From positions 23,469,034-23,533,033 of the forward strand of contig JAAALK010000082.1 in assembly GCA_019279435.1 (NCBI GenBank): a stretch of DNA of 64,000 nt. The letters run 5' to 3'. Below, piece by piece: positions 54,689 to 64,000 of the stretch. The notes below the pieces were generated by a model. It had not been told where the DNA came from and did no database searches. It saw only the letters and a list, made by a program, of their open reading frames with translations. The DNA is from Zizania palustris (taxonomy: Eukaryota; Streptophyta; Magnoliopsida; Poales; Poaceae). The number at the start of each line of letters is the position of its first letter. The stretch's first letter is position 1. The position numbers and the translations under genes are program-made.

Positions 54689-56950
54689 GACCATATCCAT
54701 GGGCAGGTTGAAGATTTTTGGCTATTCTTTTGGCTGAACCAAATATCAAGTCCATTAAATATTTGTTGTTTTTGCTGTTTTGGATAAAACCTAAGATTCA
54801 CTCTTGAAGATCCGAAAAAGGGAACAGTGCAGCGAAGAACTTCTGATTCCAGGCGCAGGTCAGTTTTGTGGCTGAATTCATTTTTGTGAGCTCTTTTCTG
54901 GTGAATCCAGTGCAGAACTTGATATAGATGTCTATATAACTTTTGTTGTGGATGTTTCGAATAATCCATTTTTAAAAGTTGCAAGTGATTTCTGCAATAT
55001 CTTCTTGATCGTTTTGCTGATCAAAAGAGGCACCACAGCTCTAAAAAATACTCTGAGAATTTGTTTTAGTTTTTGGTTTAGCCCTCTACATGTTTGATGA
55101 AATGTTTCTTCTATGTTTCATCATTTAACCCAGGTTGGTTTCCTTGATTTGAATGGTCTGAAATAATTCTAAGTACCTGGTTTTGAGTTATTTTGATTGA
55201 TCAAAACAGTGAACAACATTTGTTAAAAATCTGCTTAGATGCATCTCTTTTCCGAAGCAGAATTCATGGCTTTCCATTTGAATATGGTAGATGTGCTTGA
55301 TGATCAATTGATCAGACTAATCTCATTTCTGTGATTTCTGTTTTCCTGAACAAACTGTTTAAAAGGTTATTCAGAATCAAATCCACTTGAGTACTCAATT
55401 GAAATAGAAATTTATTCTGAATTCACTGTTCAGTTTCCTGACTTTACTGGTATCAATCTGTTTCTCACTAAATTTGAATTGAAGAATACTTATTTGTGTG
55501 AGATGTTTGGTCATATTTCATTAGAAATGAGTTGATTCATCATATGATTTTCAAAATTGATATTTAGTGAATAGCTGAATCCAGTTTTCTGTTTTTAGGA
55601 CTGATCATACTATTCATCATCAAATAAATTTCAGAATTGGCATTCTACTACTGAAATTTGTTTAGTTGTATCAGATTTTATTTGATATTCAGTTTTGAAT
55701 CTGTTCTTTGCTGTCTAAAATTGAGTAGTCTGAAAATTCTGGTTTGGATTTAGTTTTGCTACAGATTTAGTATATATTTCTGTCTTTTTATCTCTGAGTT
55801 GATTTAGTTGTATAATCTGAATTGTTATATGAATTAAATCTGATTGGTACTAATTATTGTCCAGAATTTTTAAGAGATTATAATTCCAATTGAGATCTGT
55901 TTGAATTAACCTGATTGAGTAATCTTAACAATTTTGAAGTGAAACTTTAATCTGAGTTGAAGTAGTCTGAAATCTGTGCTGTTTTACTGTTTTTGTCCTG
56001 ATTTGCAACAGGAATCTGAGATATGAATTCTGGGTCTGAAATCTGATTGTTGGCTATTGAGTTTACTTGAAAGTTACTACTGTTGTACAGTTTTCAGATA
56101 TTATGTTTAGTATGGACTCAGTCTTGGCGTTTCACTTCTGTTTCATTGCTGCCATGAATGTCATGTTGATTGATGAAACTAGTACTGCTGAATCAAAGTT
56201 CAACACAGAGAAGTAATCCCTTGAATGCAATTGCTTACTGTTTTGTCATACAGTGAACAGCAATCATAGCAACTAGCATTCTTCTATGTTGATCCTAAAG
56301 TGTATTCTGACTTCAGGTGTTTCTGCTATATCATGCAATTATCACTGAACAATCTTCAACTGAGTGCTTGACTCTGTTCAACAGTGTTAAATCTCATTCC
56401 TCAAACTGTTTCAGTCCTGTCATTAGTATCTTATGCAAGTTAAAGAGATTCAGTTCAAAATTCCTGGTTGGTTCTCTATACCAGACCAATGGAATTCAAT
56501 TGTAGACATGTTTGAGTAAACATATTCAGTACTGTTTGTGCTTAAAGTCAGACACAATTGAGATTGCAGTTATACTTTATAAGGGTCAATTTTATCTTTG
56601 TGATTACTTGCTCTTGGTTACTCTTATTTGATTCTGTTGGTAGGCACCTGTATGTGTTTGATGTTTAAAGTGATTAAGAGCTGAAGTTTTAGAAATGATT
56701 TCAATATTCTGAATAGAATGTTCATCATCAGATTGCATTGATTTGTCTCAGATTGATTGTGTCTCTGAATTTTCAGAAGTCTATCTAAACCTTGCTCTAT
56801 CTTGTTCAATCATTTAAAGTGTTGTTCTACCACTAGGCAATTATTATTCTAGCTTCAGCATGTCTGAATTGGTTTCTGACTGCTTCTATTACATCTAAAA
56901 TCATCCTGAATCAACTTTCTCTGAATCAGTTCTGCTCTTTTCTGAACATT

Positions 56951-57069
56951 GTCGGTGTTTCATCGACCGACTAAGCAAGTCGGAATTTCAAACTCTGATT
57001 TCCTGACGAAGTCGGCACTTCAAAGTTCGACTGGGCTATTTCGGCACTTCAATCTCCAATTTCCTCTGG
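56951..57069 (+). repeat. Four tandem units of about 30 bp in the solo LTR
   Basis: Units begin at 56951, 56979, 57011 and about 57040 (spacing 28, 32 and 29). The last three share TCGG-(A/C)A-(C/T)TTCAA. Part of the set is also present in the inverted copy (61534-61610). Confidence 0.6.
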
Positions 57070-57232
57070 ACTGAGAATTTGAACCATGTTTTACTCTGAT
57101 TTTGCCCTGTTTGGTTCAGATTTGAATTTGCTTCTTTTAAAGGGATTATTGGGTGATTTAAAAAGGCCGTCTATTTCACAATAAATTATTGAGTCGTCTA
57201 TTCACCCCCCTCTAGTCGCCATTCCGATACCA

Positions 57233-59817
57233 CAGAATGTCCCATACCTCCAGTTAGGACTTACCCATTAGACTTTTGGTTAGTACGTAAGTGTTTTGCA
57301 ACGGATCCCGCAGACCGGTCCTTATAGTGCCCCGGGTGCGACTAACCAATGCCCTCGCTTGCACCTGGAATCCATCATGCTAACATACTTAACCAAAACT
57401 CCATGTCTATCAGAATACCAAGGGTGAGAGAAATAACCGGGGAATCATATCATAGAATCCAAGTATATACGACTCGTTTTCAATCATTTAGCAGTTGTGT
57501 CGATACATTGGATACTTCTAATATTTATAGATATAAAGGTGACAAGGAGTTTAGGCTCAATAGCATGACTTGGGTTTGCACATCAAGGTCAGGGATCTAA
57601 ATAAATATAATGTAGGGATTTCCATTTGACTAATGCATTTATAACCTATGGATTTTAGTGGTAGTTTAAATAAAACTAGTTTCAAAATGCTCAAATATTG
57701 TAGTGGTAACTTTCCTAGATTAGTGAAAGGAGATGCAGGAACCTCGGGAAAATAGGTCGGTCCCTTGACGGCGTCGTAATCTTCAAAGCTATGCAAAATA
57801 AGAATAATAAACAATTGAGAGAAACAATAAAACAAACAGTACAAGCATTAAATTGGTTAAAGTTGTAGAGAATGAAGGAAGGGGTTTTCTAGAATTGAAA
57901 TGGTGAATTTTGGAGTAAAAATGGAGAAGGCAAGGATTTTCAAAGTTTAAGAATAATTTTGGAGTTGTGATTTTGAAGTTTGAAATGATTTCTATATTTT
58001 ATTTTTATTCCAATTAAAATAAAATAAAAGTTGATTATAAACATATAAATTTTATTGGATGAATAGGAAGGGAATAAAAAGATAAACTTTCTGAAATTTG
58101 AATGGTGAACTTTGGAGTTAATTTGAAGAAGATATGAATTTTTGAAGTTTAAAACAATTTCTGAATTTATTTTAAATCTTCAAACAGACTCCGGTCCACG
58201 GTGAGCCAGGCCTACCGTCAACCTGAGCACTGTGCGCATGGACCAGACAAAACAGGGCTATCCGATCGCCATCCGACGACTGCTGGTGAGGCAGGTGCGA
58301 TAAGTGGAAACGGTCGGTCTAGATTGCCTAATACCGATCAACGAGGGTCTGACCGTATCTGGGCACTCCAATCTAGGATTTAATCTTGGCCACCCAAAGA
58401 AAATTCAATGACTAGGATCTGATCCAGCACGGCACGATTTAAAAACCACTCGGCTGTCTTCTCTGGCGACGACAGTGCATGGCAGCTAGCACAGCGGCGA
58501 CGGTGGTGACCTAGGGTCCGATCTAAAAATAGAAATGGAATGAGAACACGACAAGGAGTAGAATGGTAACGAAGGTGGGGCTTGGAGATGGCTGGACGTG
58601 GCCGACGACTAGTGAGGCGGCATTCGTTGCTTCGGGTTGATGGCGACAGCGGTCCTCCGGTGGTCGGCAGTACGAACAGGGCGGCGGATGGGGATGAGCG
58701 GGTGAAGGTGATCATGAAGGGGTCGACGGTGAGGGTGGCGATGGGCTCTGGCAACGGCGAACGGTGGCTGGAGTGGTGGCAGAGGGGGCGGTGAAAAATG
58801 GCACTATGGAGCTCGGGATTGCAGGACTGAGGGATTTCTGGATGCGGGGTACAGTAGAGGAGGGGGCCTTTATAGGGGCTCACCAGAGGGATAAATGGAG
58901 GCACAATCGGAGGAAACTGAGAGCAATTGCTCATTAATGCCAGTGAGGTGGCCATGCATTGGCGATCGGGTGAATCTAGATGCGATCGATCCCGAGAACA
59001 TAGGAGAAAGGATCACCAGAGATCGGGGGACATTAATTCGGGCTCAATTTTAAGAATGGCACGATGCAGAGGAAGAATTTGGTGGCTAGGGCTTCGGTCG
59101 GCATCAGGGGAGAACAATTTGGGGGAGGTCCTCGTGGGGAAGAAACATCTGATGGGTAGGGACGGCTATCAGTGAGCGCGGGTGGGAGCGGACCGAGCGG
59201 GCAGCGCCGACAGGTGGGCCCTGGCGGTGGTAGAGGCGGGGCGTGAGTGGCTTCCAAGCGGGGCCAGGCAGGTCACGAGTGTGCGGGAGAGAGACGGGGC
59301 AGCGCCGACATGAGGGTCCCGCATGTCAGTGAGGTCGAGTGTGGATTGGGTCGAGCTGGAGAGAGAAATGAGGGAGGCGGCCCAAAGGTATTTAAAACTA
59401 TTTTTCCAATTAAAATAATTCCAGAAATGAATTTATAAAGTATGAGCTCCCAGTAGAGGTTCTAAAATTGTATAAAAATTCTCAGAAATATATTTTGGTC
59501 TTATGAATCTAACAAAATTTTCTCAGCTCAAAATTTGAATTATTTCTTCATGTTTTTATTTATTTGGACATTTTCACTTTATCCAAAAATCAAAAATAAT
59601 CCTTTTCCCGGAAAAATAAATTTTCTCAAACTTTTTATTTAGAAGCCTCTTTTGGTCCAAACCTAATTTCAGCCAAATAAAATTTTTGATTACTTTGTTT
59701 TATCCTTCCTTAAGGCTTTCCAATTAATTCAACCATTTTGTTATCCAAACTCAATTTATTCTTTTCAAAATTTTATTTCCTCCAATTTATTTAATGTACA
59801 AAATTCAGGGTGTTACA
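57233..59817. other. LTR body of the gypsy element right of the insert
   Basis: About 2.6 kb without a supported gene: mixed-composition LTR sequence to 57850, AT-rich 57850-58190, GC-rich 58200-59390 around the minus-strand TATA box, then AT-rich to the LTR end. Confidence 0.6.
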
Positions 59818-59878
59818 AATCTAACCCCCTTAACAAGAATCTCGCCCCGAGATTCCCAAATGCTAGAAATAGAAGGTT

Positions 59879-60220
59879 ATGGATAGGCTTCAGCTTTTCT
59901 CCAATTACTTCTCCAAACTGATGGCCTCAAGACTGCGTCTTCGGGGATTGAACTTATCTTTGTTGGAGTTGTCGGAGTTGGGTTTGTTGCGCTTGCATTT
60001 GTGTCTGCTGCTGCATTTGAGCCAGCAGGGTTGTGATCAGTTGATTCTAGCTTGTCGTCATCTCGGCTAGGGTGGGGTGGTTGCCAGTTGGGATGCCAGA
60101 CTAATGTCGACCTATTGTACCCTAGTCAGGCACAACACTTCCGGGAAGGCTATCGGTAGGGTTGCCTTCTGCCTCACTGTTGTTGTTAGTGTTGTTGCTC
60201 TGCTGGGTGGCCATTCTATC
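59879..60220 (-). pseudogene. Remnant resembling the start of a gypsy gag
   Basis: The minus-strand reading has MATQQSNNTNNNSEAEGNPT (about 60155-60213) and then Gln/Lys/Asn-rich fragments with TAG stops and shifts. The composition resembles the Gln-rich N-terminus of chromovirus gag. The identification is weak. Confidence 0.35.
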
Positions 60221-60419
60221 GGAAGACGTAACACCCCAAGAGAAGATGACGGGACTTAGAGTAATTGTGCCAAATAATGAGGTTTCTTTATTACTGTGGT
60301 AAAGGTAGGTTTGTCTATTACAGTTCTTATTTCCAACTTGTCCATAGCACAAGTCGCCATGGAGCAAGACCACAAACAAGGAAAACAACCAAGCGGAGTC
60401 TAGCGCATGCTACAACCAT

Positions 60420-61190
60420 CTAGTGGTTGTCGGGGGCATCGCTGGATATACTCTCGGATCTTCGGGCAGAGCTCGTTGCGGTGCTAGGTTCAGCTTCATC
60501 GTTGGCCATCAGCCCCTCTAATGCTTCGGCTTCACCTGGGCTGGGTAGGGTTGAACTTTGCCTGATCGACTTCTTCGGTCGGTGCATGGTATTCTGAAGG
60601 GTTCTCCTCCTAGGGGGAGCTATGGGTGTCAGCTCGTCAATATCCTCCTTGAGCTCCCAGTTCTAGCTAAGGAGCTGGGTAATCTATTGCTGAAGCTCGT
60701 TGGCTTCCTGACGATAGTAATTGACCCAAGCTTGCGTCTCGTCGGCGTGCAGAAGGGCCTCGGTGTGAAGGGTATCCATGGTCGATAGGAGATGAGTCTG
60801 GCAAGCTATGATATAATCGCAGTCGTCGAGGCAGTTGACGTAGGTGCTACGGTCTAATGCTATCTCCTAGGACGGCAGATAGTGGAAGGTGGTGCCATCG
60901 AGGTGGTCATTGTAGATCTGTCGAAGTTCTCTGAGTGCCTGCAGTGCAGTTTCCTGGCAACCAATCTCAAAACTCAGAGCTTTGGCTGAGGTAGCGAAGG
61001 AAGTCAACTCCTGGTCTGAGGCGATGAGTGTTAGGGCCACTTGGCATGGGCCACTTTCTCCGACCTGGTAGATTCTGTGGTACTCTGGCTCATGGCTGTA
61101 TTGTAGGAAAACCGCCAACATACGGAGCTCTTGGACGAAACCAGTGGCTTCCCGGCAGAAACTACGAACGTGGGTCGGAATCTACAAAGA
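60420..61190 (-). pseudogene. Decayed extra ORF upstream of gag (unknown function)
   Basis: One continuous minus frame of about 255 codons, broken only by TAG at 60867-60869, 60684-60686 and 60663-60665, and ending in TAG at 60420-60422. It has VRSFCREATGFVQELRMLAV and YHRIYQVGESGPCQVALTLI, then a helical Leu/Gln-rich region and an acidic Ser-rich tail. It lies between primer site and gag, where some grass gypsy elements carry an additional ORF of unknown role. I do not recognise a domain. Confidence 0.55.
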
Positions 61191-61305
61191 AGACAATGTT
61201 TAAAGAGTAAGGGAGAGGAGAAAAATATGAAGTATAGTTTTACGAAATAAATTTTTATAAAGCTAGGCATCAGGTAGGTCCATTTGGCTTCCTACAGTCA
61301 AGACG

Positions 61306-61317
61306 GCTTTGATACCA
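61306..61317 (-). promoter_or_regulatory. Primer binding site of the gypsy element
   Basis: TGGTATCAAAGC on the minus strand, three bases from the LTR end GGCGTGACA. It differs by one base from the initiator Met tRNA site used by the Sireviruses here. Confidence 0.75.
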
Positions 61318-61320
61318 TCT

Positions 61321-61533
61321 TGTCACGCCTTGATTTTACAAAACCAGGACTTTATTGAATTTCCCCAGAAAAACAATAAATACAAGTTGCTCATCACACG
61401 ACCTCACACATACGACAAACAAAGTATAGCTTGCAGGCTATTTTATTACATAGAATTTAATAATAAAGGAAAAATTCTTGGCGATGAACATTTTCTCAAG
61501 GACTCGCATCCTTGACTAGGAAAGCTACTCGGA
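61321..61533 (-). repeat. 5' LTR of the gypsy element, segment before the insert
   Basis: Begins TGTCACGCC at 61321 and matches 53196-53360 from AGAAAAACAATAAATAC on, including TTTATTACA and GGCGATGAACAT. Similarity to the left LTR ends at GCTACTC (61524-61530). Confidence 0.8.
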
Positions 61534-64000
61534 CTTTGAAGTGCCGACTTCCTTAGGAAGTTGGAGTTTGAAACTCCGGCTAGCACGGTCGGTTGATGGA
61601 ATGCCGACAATATTCAGAATGTATAGAAAATAGTCTGAACATCAATTTTGCACTTTCAAATCTGTTCTGATCCTATTTAAACACTTTGAGTAGACATTAT
61701 ATGAAATGAACAGTACACTGGTTGAAATCTCAAGGCTTGAAAACTTGAATCAATATATTCAGATCAGGATACAAATTGAAGCTATACACAAACTGTAGTT
61801 CAGATTTGCTGATGAACCGATCTGAGCTAAATTGAATCAATTTCTTGGAGTCAAGTAATTGTTCAGATCAAAAAGAGGTTCTACTTCAATTTTTCAGAAC
61901 AAATCAATTCAAATGAGATCACTGAAAGTGTATCAGTAACTGAAACCAAAATGTATCACAGGTTTAAAAGATTACAGCAAATAGAAAACAGTTTAGTGCA
62001 GAAAATAGCCCAAACAGATTGACACTGCATTTTGGCCTGAACTAGTGATTTAATAGCAGAGATAAGAACAGTAAGATTGCTGATTGTAATTTGATTGAAA
62101 CAAGATAGCTGAAGGACTTATAACTGAATCAATTAAAAGTTCATGTCAAACAATGTTCTGTTCAAGATGAAGAATACATTCAATCACATTTTCAGCCAAG
62201 AACTGAAAATGAAACGGTGGTTGTAGAGCTGAAAGTGAAACTAGGCACTTAATTAAATCAGAACAGTTCAGACATTTGAAGTTCAACCAAATTGATCACA
62301 AATCAATCTCAACTAATGAGCAGATTAGAGTAGTAACAAAATTCTGAATCAGAGAAGAACTTCAAACTTGTCAAACATGATTTCTGGAATAAAATCAGAA
62401 CTGAGATTACTCTAAAATGGATTGTTCAGTTTCACGGAATAAAATACTATTTTAGTGTTCTGTTTTAGCACATGATTTTCAATAGTGAAAGTGAAGCTAT
62501 GCATTTGGCAATTTTATAATGAATAGTGCTAATCAGTATACACACACTGTAAATGTAGCAGAAGTTTTGCCAAGCAAAGTGAATTAGATTGCAGAACAAA
62601 CCAAAATGATTCAGTGCTGTTCAGAAGACATGATTAAAAACAGTTCAGAAACATGAATTTGCAGTGAATTCAGATCACAAAAATCAGACAAGCAGACAGT
62701 TCTAGTTGATGAACATGTACATCAGCATATTAGCAAACAGGTTGTTAGCCACAGAAATTTCAGACCAAAGTGACTATTTAATCAGAATCAAGAAACTATC
62801 TCAGGTTTGCAAAACAAGAATCATAGAGAAATTGTACTCAGCAAACAGAATTAATATTGTAATCACTTTCTGTAATTTTTGATCAGTTGGCTCTTTTGAA
62901 GTGAAATCAAAAAGTTCAATCTGAAAAGTAGGGGGACAAGGTATAAACATTTCTACAAAGTGGACTGACAAATTTGCTGAGCACTGTTTAAAGTCTGAAA
63001 CCTGAAGAAAAGTACTGCTGATGTTGTAAGCAAATGGAATATGAGCAGATTACTTTTTTCTTCAGGACAAAACAGTTAGCAGCAGCAAAAATACCTTTTC
63101 AGAAAAACACAGCAACTGTTCAGAGTTAAAAGATGATCTGAACCCTTTTTGTTCAGAAAAATCATTAAAGACTTCAGTCAAGAATTCTGCTGTAAATTTT
63201 GAACATGATCTGCAGAAAAGTTCTTGTATTGTTCATCTTTTGAAAACTATCAAGATGTGAAAGATTCAAAATATATTTCATCCAAAAAGATTTCACAGCA
63301 ATAACATTATGTAACTGATCACAAAATTCTGAGAAGATTTGAGGCAGAGTTCTTTTCAGAACTGAGATGTCTCTTTTGATCAGCAAAAGAATCAAGAAGA
63401 AATTGCAGAAACAAGTTGCAGATTTCAAAAATGGAACATTCACATCATCCACAACAAAATATGTATAAACATCAAACACAAGTTCTTCAGTGAAATCACC
63501 AGAAAACAGGCTCACAAAAATCAATGCAGAACTATTGAGTTAATGCGCACGAACATACCAGAGCCACTGTTTGCTTTTGAGATTTTCAACAGGAACCACA
63601 TATTTGATTAAAGCTCTAGATTTCAAGTAGTAGCTACAGGATTAACCAGCCAAAAAAGAAAGGAACCAGCCCGTGGCTATGGATCTCTATTTATAGGATA
63701 GCCATGGAGGAAAATTCTGAAAAGAACCCTCTAGAACCTCTATTTTACATAAGGTCCTATTCCTTGTAATATATTTTCAGAATTTAAGAAATGCTAAAAA
63801 TATACTAAAGGAGTACATTTACTCTAGACTCTTACTAAAATCAAATCTAATTTATTACACAATTACTCAACAATTTTAATATATTTGTAGAATTGGGATA
63901 TCCTGAAAAATATTAAAAGTTCACAGATTACTCTAAAATACTCAAAACAAAAAGACTCCTAATTATTGAAATTAGCACATTTAGAGATGTGACGGTTTTC
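61534..64000 (-). repeat. Second copia-type LTR, inverted relative to 54033-57232
   Basis: The reverse complement aligns with 54459-57025 throughout: the CCTATAAATAG box at 63687-63697, the TTCTCTGG/TTTTCTGGTGA stretches and the 30-bp units near 61540. It lacks the last 207 bp of the LTR (equivalent to 57026-57232), including the conserved CACCCCCCTCT end. It runs to the window edge. No gene is supported; the 116-codon frame at 63174-63524 has no recognisable domain. Confidence 0.75.

Larger units (their letters stand above)
54033..57232 (+). repeat. Solo LTR of a copia (Sirevirus-like) family, plus orientation
   Basis: Ends with TTCACCCCCCTCTAGTCGCC and CCGATACCA, the same 3'-end motif as the LTRs of copies 1-3. 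A TATA box CCTATAAATAGGG lies at 54676-54688. No primer site follows and no polypurine tract precedes, so it is a solo LTR. The end at 57232 is fairly firm. The start is not: TGAGATTTTG at 54033 gives near-matching flanks (AAGAA and CAGAA), and TGAAAACC at 54458 is the alternative. A diverged copy lies inverted at 61534-64000. Confidence 0.7.
53194..59817 (-). repeat. 3' LTR of a chromovirus-like Ty3/gypsy element (truncated, interrupted)
   Basis: The right end GGTGTTACA at 59817 is the complement of a TGTAACACCC LTR start, common in grass gypsy elements. It is followed by a minus-strand purine tract AAGGGGGTTAGATT. The left end lacks about the first 45 bp seen at 61321-61365; homology starts at AGAAAAACAATAAATAC (about 53196 and 61365). 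A TATA box CCTATAAAGG (minus) lies at 58867-58876. Inside are AT-rich stretches (57850-58190, 59400-59800), a GC-rich block (58200-59390) and an inserted copia-type LTR. Without the insert the length is about 3.4 kb. No gene is supported. Confidence 0.75.
59818..61320 (-). mobile_element. Short interior of the gypsy element (probably non-autonomous)
   Basis: Only 1.5 kb separates a polypurine tract next to the left LTR (minus AAGGGGGTTAGATT, 59818-59831) from a primer site next to the right LTR, so the interior is complete but has no pol. It keeps an upstream unknown frame (60420-61190) and a gag N-terminus-like Gln/Asn-rich piece (about 59900-60220), both decayed. The element probably used proteins of a full-length relative. 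Confidence 0.7.

Noticed and set aside
56951..57069. CRISPR-like array of about 30-bp repeats
   Set aside because: Units are degenerate, contiguous and without spacers, and lie inside a plant LTR.
58380..58955. 191-codon minus frame in the GC-rich block
   Set aside because: It overlaps the LTR TATA box region and has low-complexity Pro/Ser composition and no domain. I treat it as LTR sequence.

Overview
This 64 kb window is repeat DNA from a plant nuclear genome, most likely a large-genome grass. The evidence is a stack of Sirevirus-type Ty1/copia elements (long gag with two zinc knuckles and a coiled coil, initiator-Met tRNA primer site, many polypurine tracts), chromovirus-like Ty3/gypsy LTRs that begin TGTAACACCC, and a GC-rich Pack-MULE carrying a piece of a DUF579 glucuronoxylan methyltransferase gene. 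I found no intact host gene, rRNA, tRNA or CRISPR array. The species cannot be fixed from the sequence.

Layout. Positions 1-11587 are Sirevirus copy 1 on the minus strand: 3' LTR cut by the window edge, pol, gag, primer site and 5' LTR. It lies inside an LTR of Sirevirus copy 2, which resumes at 11588 and runs to a gap of exactly 1000 N (17487-18486). From 18487 the same arrangement starts again: copy 1 (18487-28128), then copy 2 (28129 onward), now read through to its 5' LTR. The nested junction copy 1/copy 2 occurs twice (11587/11588 and 28128/28129), and the sequence next to the gap on both sides is full of one-base indels. About 15.6 kb on each side of the gap is therefore probably one locus assembled twice.

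The 5' LTR of copy 2 is split (36042-36190 and 48298-50087) by Sirevirus copy 3 (36191-48292, target duplication AATCT). Copy 3 is itself broken in its RNase H region by a 1260-bp Pack-MULE (39597-40856, 9-bp target duplication TATAATCTA). The nesting is therefore MULE in Sirevirus 3 in Sirevirus 2, with Sirevirus 1 separately in the other LTR of Sirevirus 2. LTR differences counted by eye are about 0.6% for copy 1 and nearly 3% for copies 2 and 3, which fits this order.

Right of 50087 comes an older layer. A decayed gypsy gag-protease lies on the plus strand (50088-53193). It is followed by a minus-strand gypsy element with a short non-coding-like interior (LTR 53194-59817, interior 59818-61320, second LTR from 61321). 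Both of its LTRs contain inserts of one further copia-type LTR, in opposite orientations (54033-57232 plus, 61534-64000 minus).

How the parts worked: in each Sirevirus the LTR drives one transcript, gag forms the particle, and pol (protease, integrase, reverse transcriptase, RNase H) lies in the -1 frame after the gag stop. All copies are now damaged to different degrees. The most striking shared pattern is that in-frame stops are mostly TAG, and several stand where a relative has CAG.
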